From SpSt-501 sp037481615 (GTDB lineage: Bacteria; Desulfobacterota; Desulfobacteria; Desulfobacterales; SpSt-501): 64,000 nucleotides of DNA. The notes below the pieces were generated by a model that ran no database searches, had not been told where the DNA came from, and worked only from the letters and a program-made list of their open reading frames with translations. A program made the position numbers and the translations under genes. The stretch is from the NCBI GenBank assembly GCA_037481615.1, contig JBBFLI010000011.1; one strand, written 5' to 3'. Position 1 is the first letter of the stretch. Every line of letters starts with the position of its first letter. This document shows, piece after piece, positions 57,324 to 64,000 of the stretch.

Positions 57324-58514
57324 ATGAAGCCGCTCGACCCCCGCGATTTCCGTGACCTCGATCCCGGAGAGCGACTGCTGATGGGGCCCGGCCCCAGCAA
57401 CGTTCCGCCCCGCGTGCTGCAGGCGCTGGCCGCCCCCTGCATCGGCCATCTGGATCCGGTGTTCCTTTCCGTGATGAACGAGACCCAGCGGCTGCTGCGA
57501 CACCTCTTCCAGACGGAGAACGCGCTCACGATCCCGGTTTCGGCAACCGGCAGCGCCGGCATGGAAGCCTGCCTCGTCAACCTGGTGGAGCCCGGCGACG
57601 AGGTGCTGGTCGCCGTGAACGGCGTCTTCGGGACCCGCATGTGCGACATCGTCCAGCGGATCGGCGGCCGGCTCCTCCGGGTCGACGCCCCCTGGGGCCG
57701 CGCCGTGGACCCCGCCGCCGTCGCCGAGGCCCTCCGCGGCCGCTCCCCCCGCGTCGTGGCCGTGGTCCATGCGGAGACCTCGACCGGCGCCTGCACACCG
57801 CTCGAGGAGATCGCGCGGCTCGCCCACGAGGCCGGCGCCCTCTTTCTCGTCGACTGCGTGACCTCGCTCGGGGGCATGGAGGTCGCGGTCGACCGGCTGG
57901 GGATCGACGCCGCCTACAGCGGCACCCAGAAATGCCTCTCCTGCCCGCCGGGTCTCGCCCCCCTCACCTTCAGCCCCGCCGCCGCCGCCCGGCTCGAAGC
58001 GCGGCGCCACCCGGTCGTCAGCTGGTATCTGGACCTCGGGATGGTGCGCGATTACTGGGGAAACGAGCGCAAGTACCACCACACGGCGCCGGTCAACATG
58101 ATCTGGGCCTTGCGCGAGGCGCTGCGGCTCGTCGCCGAAGAGGGGCTCGAGGCGCGCTTCGCCCGCCACCGGCTGAACCACCGCGCCCTCGTCGCCGGCC
58201 TGGAGGCCATGGGCCTGGAGATGCTCGTGCCTGAGGCCGAGCGGCTGCCGATGCTGAACGCGGTGCGCGTCCCCGAGGGGGTGGCGGAGGCGAAGATCCG
58301 GCGCGCGCTGCTCGAGGGCTACGGCATCGAGATCGGCGCAGGGCTCGGCCCGCTGGCCGGCAAGATCTGGCGCATCGGCCTCATGGGCCACGGCTGCCGG
58401 CCGAAGAACGTGCTGCTGCTCCTGTCGGCCCTCTCCGTGCTGCTGCGGTCCGAGGGGTTCCGCCTCCGCGGGGACGCCCTCGAGGCCGCCCGTGCCGTCT
58501 ATGCGGCAGCCTGA
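57324..58514 (+). CDS. alanine-glyoxylate/serine-pyruvate-type aminotransferase
   Basis: 396 residues, class V PLP enzyme. It opens LLMGPGPSNVPPRVLQAL and has SATGSAGMEACLVNL, VVHAETSTG, VDCVTSLGGMEVAVD and the PLP lysine in SGTQKCLSCPPG. These enzymes transfer amino groups between alanine or serine and glyoxylate, pyruvate or related oxoacids. Glycolate oxidase genes follow directly, so glyoxylate is the probable acceptor. First gene of the operon; its end overlaps the next start by 14 bases. Confidence 0.87.
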   Translation: MKPLDPRDFRDLDPGERLLMGPGPSNVPPRVLQALAAPCIGHLDPVFLSVMNETQRLLRHLFQTENALTIPVSATGSAGMEACLVNLVEPGDEVLVAVNGVFGTRMCDIVQRIGGRLLRVDAPWGRAVDPAAVAEALRGRSPRVVAVVHAETSTGACTPLEEIARLAHEAGALFLVDCVTSLGGMEVAVDRLGIDAAYSGTQKCLSCPPGLAPLTFSPAAAARLEARRHPVVSWYLDLGMVRDYWGNERKYHHTAPVNMIWALREALRLVAEEGLEARFARHRLNHRALVAGLEAMGLEMLVPEAERLPMLNAVRVPEGVAEAKIRRALLEGYGIEIGAGLGPLAGKIWRIGLMGHGCRPKNVLLLLSALSVLLRSEGFRLRGDALEAARAVYAAA

Positions 58515-61086
58515 ACGCCCGCTTCCCCGCCCCCTGCTGCGCGAGCTGCGCCGCATCGTGGGCGAAGCCTTCGTCACCGAATCGGCCGCCTCCTCCGAGC
58601 TCTACGCCTACGACGGCTCGCTCGCCCGCGGCGCGCCGGGCGCGGTCGTCTTCCCGGCCGACGCCCGGCAGACCGCCGCCGTGGTGCGCGCCGCCGCCCG
58701 CGCCGGCGTGCCCTTCGTCCCCCGCGGCTTTGGGACCAACCTCTCGGGCGGGACGGTCCTTCCGCAGGGCGGACTCGTCGTCTGCCTGGCGCGCCTGAAC
58801 CGCATCCTCGCCCTCTCCATCCCCAACCGCTCAGCGGTGGTCCAGCCGGGGGTCACCAACCTGGAACTGCAGCAGGCGCTCGCCCCGCTCGGCTTCTTCT
58901 ACGCGCCGGATCCCGCGAGCCAGAAGGTCGCCACCCTGGGCGGGAACGTGGGTGAGAACTCGGGCGGCCCCCGCTGCGTGAAGTACGGGGTCACGGTCCA
59001 CCACGTGCTGGGGCTGGAGATCGTCACCGCCGAGGGCGAGCTCCGGCGCCTCGGCGGCGAGGCGCCGGACCCGCCCGGCCCCGACCTGCGGGGGCTCCTG
59101 ATCGGAAGCGAAGGCGCCCTGGCCGTCGTCACCGAGATCACCGTGCGCATCCTCCCCCGGCCCGAAGCCGTGCGCACCTGGCTCGCCGTCTACGATTCGG
59201 TCGAGGCGGCCGCACAGACGGTGGCCGAGATCATCGCCGCGGGGATCCTCCCCGCGGCGCTCGAGATGATGGATACCCCGGTCATGCGGGCGGTCGAGGA
59301 AAGCCGCCCTTGCGGGTTCCCCCCCGACGCCGCGGCGGTGTTGCTGATCGAGGTCGAGGGGTTGGCGGCCGGGCTCGATCGCCAAGCCGGCCGCATCCGC
59401 GAGATCTGCCGCCGCCACGGCGTCCGCGAAATCCGCGAGGCGAGCGGCGAGGAGGAGCGCGCCCGCCTCTGGGAGGGCCGCCGCGGCGCTTTCGGCGCCG
59501 TCGCGCGGCTCGCCCCCAACTACCTCGTCAACGACTGCACCGTGCCGCGGACCCGCCTCCCCGAGGCCCTGCGCCGGGTCGAAGCGATCGCCCGCGCGCA
59601 CGGCATCCTCTGCGGCAACGTGTTCCACGCCGGCGACGGGAACCTGCACCCGCTCTTGCTCTTCGATTCGCGACGGCCGGATGAGGTCGAGCGCGTGCAC
59701 CGCGCGGGCGAAGAGATTCTCACGGCCTGTGTCGAACTCGGGGGGACGATCTCCGGCGAGCACGGGATCGGCCTCGAAAAGCGGCAGGCGATGCGCCTCG
59801 TCTTCACCGAGGAGGAACTCTCGCTGCAGCGCGACCTGAAACGCGCCTTCGACCCGCAGGGACGCCTCAACCCGGGAAAGCTCTTTCCCCCGCCCACGGA
59901 GGCCCCGGGCCCGAAACGAGCGGCGGATGCCCTCTGCCCGGCGGAGGAGGACCTCGCCCGGCGCGTGCGGCAGGCCTTCGCCGCCGGCGAGCGGCTCCGG
60001 ATCCGCGGCTCCGGCTCGCTGGACGCAGCCCCCTCGGGGGGAAGAGACGACCGGCCCGCCGTCTCCACGGCGAGCCTCACGGCCATCGTGGAGTTCGACC
60101 CCGAAAACCAGTTCTTCACGGCCGGCGCGGGGCTTTCCCTCGCCCGGGCCCAGGAGGCCCTCGCCGCCCGCAACCAGTGGCTCCCGTTGCGGCCGCCGCC
60201 GCTTCCCGGCCGGCGCACCCTGGGCGGCATCGTCGCGACGGCGGCGGCGGGGCCCGAGCGCTCCGCCTACGGCTCGCCGCGCGAGCTTCTCCTCGGGGTC
60301 GGCTTCGTGGACGGCCGGGGGCGGCGGCTGCGGGCCGGCGGACGGGTGGTCAAGAACGTGGCCGGCTACGACGTGACCCGTCTGCTCGTGGGATCGGCGG
60401 GGAGGCTCGCCCTGCTCACCCGGCTCACGTTCCGGACGGCGACGCGGCCCGAGCGTTGCACCGCCATCGCGATCGACGGAGATCTCGCGGCGCTTGCGCG
60501 CCTCGCCGGGCGCCTTCTCGCCTCGCCCCTCGAAGCCGTGATCGCCGCCGCCGCCCCGGGGCCGGGGGGGAGCTTCCGCCTGTGGCTCGGCTTCGAGGGC
60601 TTCGCCGAAACCGTCGCCCGCCAGATCGAGGAGGCCGCCCGGAAGGCGCGCGCGGAAGCGCTCGCGGAGGTCGGGATCTCCGACTACGGCCTGCTCGACG
60701 GCCCCTTCCCCCGTCTCTACGAGGAGATCGCGAAACGGCCCGGTCTGTTGCGCATCGGGGTCCCCCCGGAGCAGGCCGCCCGCGCCGCCCGCCACATCGC
60801 CTCCCGTTTCCCCGAGGCGCCCCTGTGGGTCGATTTCGCCGCCGGCCGGGTCATGGCGGGGATGGATGGCCTGGACCCCGACCTGTGGGCGGAACTTCGG
60901 CGCGCGGTGTCCGCTTGCGGCGGCCATCTCACCCTCGAGAAAGCCCCCGCTTCGGATTTTTCCCCCGGCGGCGGCTGCTTCCCGCGGGCCGCCCGGGATC
61001 CCCTCGACCTCCGCCTCCGCGCCGCCTTCGACCCCCGCGGCGTCTTCGCCGGCGCCGACCCCCCGGAGACCGGAGACGACCCGTGA
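58501..61086 (+). CDS. glycolate oxidase, fused GlcD-GlcE FAD subunits
   Basis: 861 residues. The N-terminal half (about 1-470) is GlcD: FAD site PRGFGTNLSGGTVLP, NSGGPRCVKYGVT, and the C-terminal domain with VFHAGDGNLHPLLLF and GEHGIGLEKRQ. The second half (about 480-861) is GlcE: a smaller FAD-binding domain with LPLRPPPLPGRRTLGGIVAT and VVKNVAGYDVTRLLVG. The two are separate subunits of the GlcDEF complex in Escherichia coli; here they form one chain. It would oxidise glycolate (or another 2-hydroxyacid such as D-lactate) to the oxoacid. ATG at 58501, alternative GTG at 58492. The GTGA overlap with glcF couples them. Confidence 0.88.
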   Translation: MRQPERPLPRPLLRELRRIVGEAFVTESAASSELYAYDGSLARGAPGAVVFPADARQTAAVVRAAARAGVPFVPRGFGTNLSGGTVLPQGGLVVCLARLNRILALSIPNRSAVVQPGVTNLELQQALAPLGFFYAPDPASQKVATLGGNVGENSGGPRCVKYGVTVHHVLGLEIVTAEGELRRLGGEAPDPPGPDLRGLLIGSEGALAVVTEITVRILPRPEAVRTWLAVYDSVEAAAQTVAEIIAAGILPAALEMMDTPVMRAVEESRPCGFPPDAAAVLLIEVEGLAAGLDRQAGRIREICRRHGVREIREASGEEERARLWEGRRGAFGAVARLAPNYLVNDCTVPRTRLPEALRRVEAIARAHGILCGNVFHAGDGNLHPLLLFDSRRPDEVERVHRAGEEILTACVELGGTISGEHGIGLEKRQAMRLVFTEEELSLQRDLKRAFDPQGRLNPGKLFPPPTEAPGPKRAADALCPAEEDLARRVRQAFAAGERLRIRGSGSLDAAPSGGRDDRPAVSTASLTAIVEFDPENQFFTAGAGLSLARAQEALAARNQWLPLRPPPLPGRRTLGGIVATAAAGPERSAYGSPRELLLGVGFVDGRGRRLRAGGRVVKNVAGYDVTRLLVGSAGRLALLTRLTFRTATRPERCTAIAIDGDLAALARLAGRLLASPLEAVIAAAAPGPGGSFRLWLGFEGFAETVARQIEEAARKARAEALAEVGISDYGLLDGPFPRLYEEIAKRPGLLRIGVPPEQAARAARHIASRFPEAPLWVDFAAGRVMAGMDGLDPDLWAELRRAVSACGGHLTLEKAPASDFSPGGGCFPRAARDPLDLRLRAAFDPRGVFAGADPPETGDDP

Positions 61087-62348
61087 ATCTCGAAGCCGCT
61101 TACGAAGAGATCGCCCGCTGCAACCGCTGCGGTTTCTGTCAGGCGGCCTGCCCCGTCTTTCGGGCGACGGCGAGCGAGGCGGGCGTCGCCCGCGGGAGGA
61201 TCGCCCTGCTGCGTGCCCTGATCGAGGGGCGGATCGCCTGGGATGCCGGGCTCGAGGGTCCGCTCTTCGACTGCCTGCTCTGCGGGGCTTGCACCGCGGC
61301 CTGTTTCCCGGCCGTCCCCACCGCCGAGCTCCTGGTCCGGGCGCGCTCGGCTTACCTCGCGCGCGTGGGGCGCAAGGCCGCCCACCGGCTGCTCTTCGAT
61401 CGGCTGCTCCCCGACCCGCGCCGCCTGCGGCGTGCCGCGCGGGCCGCGGCGATCGGCAAGCGGAGCGGGCTGAGCCGTCTTGCCGCCGCGCTGGGGCTCC
61501 TGCGCGCCTTCGGCCGCGACCTGGGCCGGGCCGAGGAGATCCTGCCTGCTTTTCCGCGGCGCGCCTTCCGCGAGGAGCTCGCCGCCGGGGCCTACGACGG
61601 CGCAGGGAATCGGGGGACGGCCGCCTACTTCGTCGGCTGCGGGGTCGATCTGCTGCACCCGGCGGTCGGCCGCGCGAGCCTGGCGCTCCTGCGCGAAAGG
61701 CGGCGCCGGGTCCTCGTCCTCGACAACAACTGCTGCGGCCTTCCGGCCTGGTCCGCGGGCGATCTCGGCGCCGCGCGGCGGCTTGCCGCCGCGAATCTGG
61801 CGCTCCTGAACGATCCGGCCGTGGAGGCGGTCGTCACCGACTGCTCGAGCTGCGCCTCGTTTCTGCGAAGCTACCCGCGCCTGTTTCCCCCGCCCGATCC
61901 CCGCCACGGGGAGGCCCGGCGGCTCGCGGCGAAAACCTTCGATCTCGCCCCCTGGCTGCACGCCGAGGGTGCTCCGTCGGCCGGGGGGCTTCGCGGGCGG
62001 CGGATCACCTTCCACGACCCCTGCCACGCCGCACGCGGCCTGGGCGTCCGGCGCGAGCCGCGGGAGATCCTCGGCCGCATCCCCGGGGCCGAGTTCGTCG
62101 AGCTTCCCGAGGCCGACGCCTGCTGCGGCGGGGCGGGCTCCTACGCCCTTTCCCACTACGATCTCGCGATGCGCGTGCTCGAGCGCAAAACGGAAAACCT
62201 CGAGCGGACCGGCGCCGACCTGCTCGTCACGACCTGCCCGGCCTGCATGATCCAGCTCGCCCACGGCGTGCGGCGCGCCGGTCTCGCGGTCGAGGTGCGC
62301 CACCTGGCCCAGGTCCTGCGGCCGACTCCGCCGCGGCAAGGGTTTTGA
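61083..62348 (+). CDS. glcF: glycolate oxidase iron-sulfur subunit
   Basis: 421 residues. Two [4Fe-4S] ferredoxin motifs, CNRCGFCQAACP and CLLCGACTAACFP, within the first 85 residues, then two CCG (cysteine-rich) domains with CCGLPAWSAG and CCGGAGSYALSH, and C-terminal TTCPACMIQLAHG. This is the electron-transfer subunit of GlcDEF-type 2-hydroxyacid oxidases. The GTG start overlaps the upstream stop. Confidence 0.9.
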   Translation: MNLEAAYEEIARCNRCGFCQAACPVFRATASEAGVARGRIALLRALIEGRIAWDAGLEGPLFDCLLCGACTAACFPAVPTAELLVRARSAYLARVGRKAAHRLLFDRLLPDPRRLRRAARAAAIGKRSGLSRLAAALGLLRAFGRDLGRAEEILPAFPRRAFREELAAGAYDGAGNRGTAAYFVGCGVDLLHPAVGRASLALLRERRRRVLVLDNNCCGLPAWSAGDLGAARRLAAANLALLNDPAVEAVVTDCSSCASFLRSYPRLFPPPDPRHGEARRLAAKTFDLAPWLHAEGAPSAGGLRGRRITFHDPCHAARGLGVRREPREILGRIPGAEFVELPEADACCGGAGSYALSHYDLAMRVLERKTENLERTGADLLVTTCPACMIQLAHGVRRAGLAVEVRHLAQVLRPTPPRQGF

Positions 62349-62388
62349 AATCACGGCCAGCGGCCGTTTCATGGCAGGAGGGAAAAAC

Positions 62389-63183
62389 ATGACCACGATC
62401 CGACGATACGTCCGCTATCGCTTCGAAGACCGGACGGGAAGCGCGATCCTCGAGGAGGGGCTCGTCTACCCCATTCACGGCGACTGCTTCGCGGACGGCG
62501 GGAAGACCGGCGAGGTGTTCCGGCCGGAGGAGGTGCGGCTGCTCTGCCCCTGTGTTCCGACGAAGATCCTCGCCGTGGGCTTGAACTTCCGCAGCCATGT
62601 GGGGAACCGGCCTCTGCCGCAGAAGCCGGAGCTCTTCTGGAAGCCCGTCTCGGCGCTGCTCGATCCGGGGGAGGCGATCCGCATCCCGGCGGATGCGAAA
62701 ACCGTGCACAGCGAGGGGGAGCTCGTCCTGGTCATCGGCCGCCGGGCCAAGGGGGTGACGCCTGCGGAGGCCGAGGCGTGCATCTTCGGCTACACGTGCG
62801 GCAATGACGTGAGCGAGCGCGAGTGGCAGCGGGGCGACCTCCAGTGGTGGCGCGCCAAAGGGGCGGACACCTTCGCGCCGCTCGGGCCGGCGATCGCGGT
62901 CGGCCTCGACTGGCGGGCAAGCCGTCTGCAGACGCGGATCAACGGCACGGTGCAGCAATCCCAGAGCCTGAGCGATCTGATCTTCGACCCCGCCACGATC
63001 GTCAGCCACGCCAGCCGCGCGGTCACCCTGCTGCCGGGGGACGTGATCTACACCGGGACGCCGGGGACCACGGGGGCGATCCGCCCGGGCGATGTGGTCG
63101 AGGTCGAGATCGAGGGCATCGGCTGCCTGAGAAACCCCGTCGCCGCAGAAAGCGAAGACGGGCCGTTGGGGAGGGCCTCATGA
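62389..63183 (+). CDS. fumarylacetoacetate hydrolase family protein
   Basis: 264 residues. FAH-fold signatures: ILAVGLNFRSHVGN near residue 60, HSEGELVLVIGRRAKGV with an acidic metal ligand, GYTCGNDVSERE, and VIYTGTPGTTGAIRPGDVVE. Such proteins hydrolyse or decarboxylate 2-oxoacid-type diketoacids, such as oxaloacetate or acylpyruvates. I chose the ATG at 62389 because AGGAGGG precedes it by six bases; the ATG at 62371 overlaps that ribosome site. ATGA overlap with the following aldolase gene. Confidence 0.82.
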   Translation: MTTIRRYVRYRFEDRTGSAILEEGLVYPIHGDCFADGGKTGEVFRPEEVRLLCPCVPTKILAVGLNFRSHVGNRPLPQKPELFWKPVSALLDPGEAIRIPADAKTVHSEGELVLVIGRRAKGVTPAEAEACIFGYTCGNDVSEREWQRGDLQWWRAKGADTFAPLGPAIAVGLDWRASRLQTRINGTVQQSQSLSDLIFDPATIVSHASRAVTLLPGDVIYTGTPGTTGAIRPGDVVEVEIEGIGCLRNPVAAESEDGPLGRAS

Positions 63184-64000
63184 AAGCCGCCGATCTGCAG
63201 GGGATCTTTCCCCCCGTTCCCACCCCCTTCGAAAACGGGAAACTCGCCCTCGAGCGGCTCGCGCAGAACATCGCGCGCTGGAACACGACCGGGCTGCGGG
63301 GCTACGTCGCCTTCGGCTCGAACGGCGAGTCGGTTTTTCTCGACGACGAGGAAAAGCTCGCCGTGGTGCGGACCGTCGTCGAGGCCGCCGCCCCGGGCAT
63401 GGCGGTCATCGCCGGCACGGGCTGCGAGTCCACGGCACAGACGATCCGGTTGACGAACGCCTGCGCCCGGCTGGGCGCCCACGCCGCCCTCGTCGTCACC
63501 CCCTTTTACTACGGGCCGCAGATGTCCGAGGAGGCGCTCTTCCGCCACTTCACGGCGGTCGCCGACGCGAGCGACATCCCGATCCTCATCTACAACGTGA
63601 CCAAGTTCACGCACCTCTCGGTCAGCGTGCGCCTGGCCGCCCGCCTGGCCGAACACCCGCGGATCATCGGCATCAAGGACAGCAACGGCAACGTGGCGAC
63701 CCTCGGCGAGCTGATCGCCCGCGTGGACCGCGAGCACTTCGCCGTGCTCGTGGGGACGGCCGGGGCGCTCTTCGGCGCGCTCAGCCTGGGAGCCGCGGGC
63801 GGCATTGTCGCCCTGGCGAACGTCGCCCCCGAGGAGTGCGTCGCCATCGCCCGCCACGCCGCCCAGGGCGAATGGGAGGCGGCGCGCCGGCTCCAGCTGC
63901 GGATGCTCCCGGTGAACACCGCGGTCACGGCGACCTACGGGGTTCCGGGATTGAAGACCGCACTCGACCTGCGGGGCTACTTCGGCGGCGAGCCGCGGCC
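63180..64000 (+). CDS. DHDPS/HOGA-family aldolase (partial, cut by window end)
   Basis: The first 273 residues are present; the stop lies outside. The (beta/alpha)8 family marks are clear: FPPVPTPFENGKL at the start, substrate-loop GSNGES (where dihydrodipicolinate synthase has GTTGE), tyrosine in IYNVTKFT and the Schiff-base lysine in GIKDSNGN. The GSNGE variant and its place beside glyoxylate genes argue for 4-hydroxy-2-oxoglutarate aldolase or a similar 2-oxoacid aldolase rather than lysine biosynthesis. That reaction would yield pyruvate and glyoxylate, both used by neighbouring enzymes. Confidence 0.8.
   Translation, partial: MKAADLQGIFPPVPTPFENGKLALERLAQNIARWNTTGLRGYVAFGSNGESVFLDDEEKLAVVRTVVEAAAPGMAVIAGTGCESTAQTIRLTNACARLGAHAALVVTPFYYGPQMSEEALFRHFTAVADASDIPILIYNVTKFTHLSVSVRLAARLAEHPRIIGIKDSNGNVATLGELIARVDREHFAVLVGTAGALFGALSLGAAGGIVALANVAPEECVAIARHAAQGEWEAARRLQLRMLPVNTAVTATYGVPGLKTALDLRGYFGGEPR

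Noticed and set aside
1..64000. tRNA, rRNA, CRISPR array or insertion sequence
   Set aside because: I saw no T-loop-like GGTTCGAATCC blocks in cloverleaf context, no spaced direct repeats and no transposase-like proteins; a tool search could still find a short or divergent tRNA.

Overview
This is a 64 kb chromosomal segment of very high GC content (my estimate, about 70%). It is densely packed with protein genes and shows no rRNA, tRNA, insertion sequence, phage or CRISPR. The gene set is that of a respiring bacterium of the Desulfobacterota (deltaproteobacterial) type. It includes a TAXI-type TRAP transporter, multihaem c-type cytochromes including a cytochrome c3-like protein, an MglA-type GTPase, MenG/UbiE, alternative complex III and a cbb3-type oxidase. 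No taxonomic marker gene is present, so the assignment is an inference from gene content.

Layout. 1-5.7 kb: a tryptophanase, a decayed alkaline phosphatase, and a TAXI-TRAP uptake operon (solute-binding protein, DUF1850 protein, fused permease) with a strong hairpin between the first two genes. 6-10.2 kb: an RND efflux pump. 10.3-12.2 kb: fumarase between two small conserved proteins. 12.2-19.2 kb: a TauE/SafE-like membrane protein, a UbiA prenyltransferase, a cytochrome b5/DUF2231 membrane protein, the ftsH-ubiE-methyltransferase operon and a Tat-exported dienelactone-hydrolase-like protein. 19.1-32.1 kb: one long leftward operon for alternative complex III (actB-C-D-F-A and an actE-like cytochrome), cbb3-type oxidase subunits (ccoN, a dihaem ccoO, a CcoS-like protein, two small membrane proteins) and a CcoI-type copper ATPase. 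Its only obvious promoter lies directly before a perfect 38-nt palindrome.

32.1-38.6 kb: an M1 aminopeptidase, then a rightward operon of a thiamine-binding-type protein, a molybdopterin oxidoreductase, a cysteine-dioxygenase-like cupin and a thioredoxin-reductase-like flavoprotein. 38.7-44.2 kb: a hybrid histidine kinase behind a sigma-54 promoter, then perR and katG with a candidate operator. 44.3-52 kb: a secreted fibronectin-III protein behind a c-di-AMP (ydaO) riboswitch, SRPBCC, sirtuin and enoyl-CoA hydratase genes, mglA, a ferritin-like protein, methylmalonate-semialdehyde dehydrogenase, an Lrp regulator and an rRNA-methyltransferase-like protein. 52-64 kb: transporters, a DUF362 ferredoxin protein, a cytochrome c3, a glutamate-cyclase-like protein, and a rightward operon apparently for glyoxylate/2-oxoacid metabolism (aminotransferase, fused GlcD-GlcE, GlcF, FAH-family hydrolase, DHDPS-family aldolase cut by the window end).

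How the genes fit together. Electrons from menaquinol, made with the help of UbiA and UbiE, could enter alternative complex III and pass through its haem subunits to the co-encoded cbb3-type oxidase, with CcoI and the CcoS-like protein assembling the copper/haem centre. KatG under a PerR-like regulator, and FtsH, fit a cell that meets oxygen. The most noteworthy elements are the combined ACIII-cbb3 operon, the ydaO riboswitch in front of a surface protein with a cysteine-bearing C-terminal sorting-like tail, the glyoxylate operon with a GlcD-GlcE fusion, and the Mo-enzyme/cupin/flavoprotein operon.
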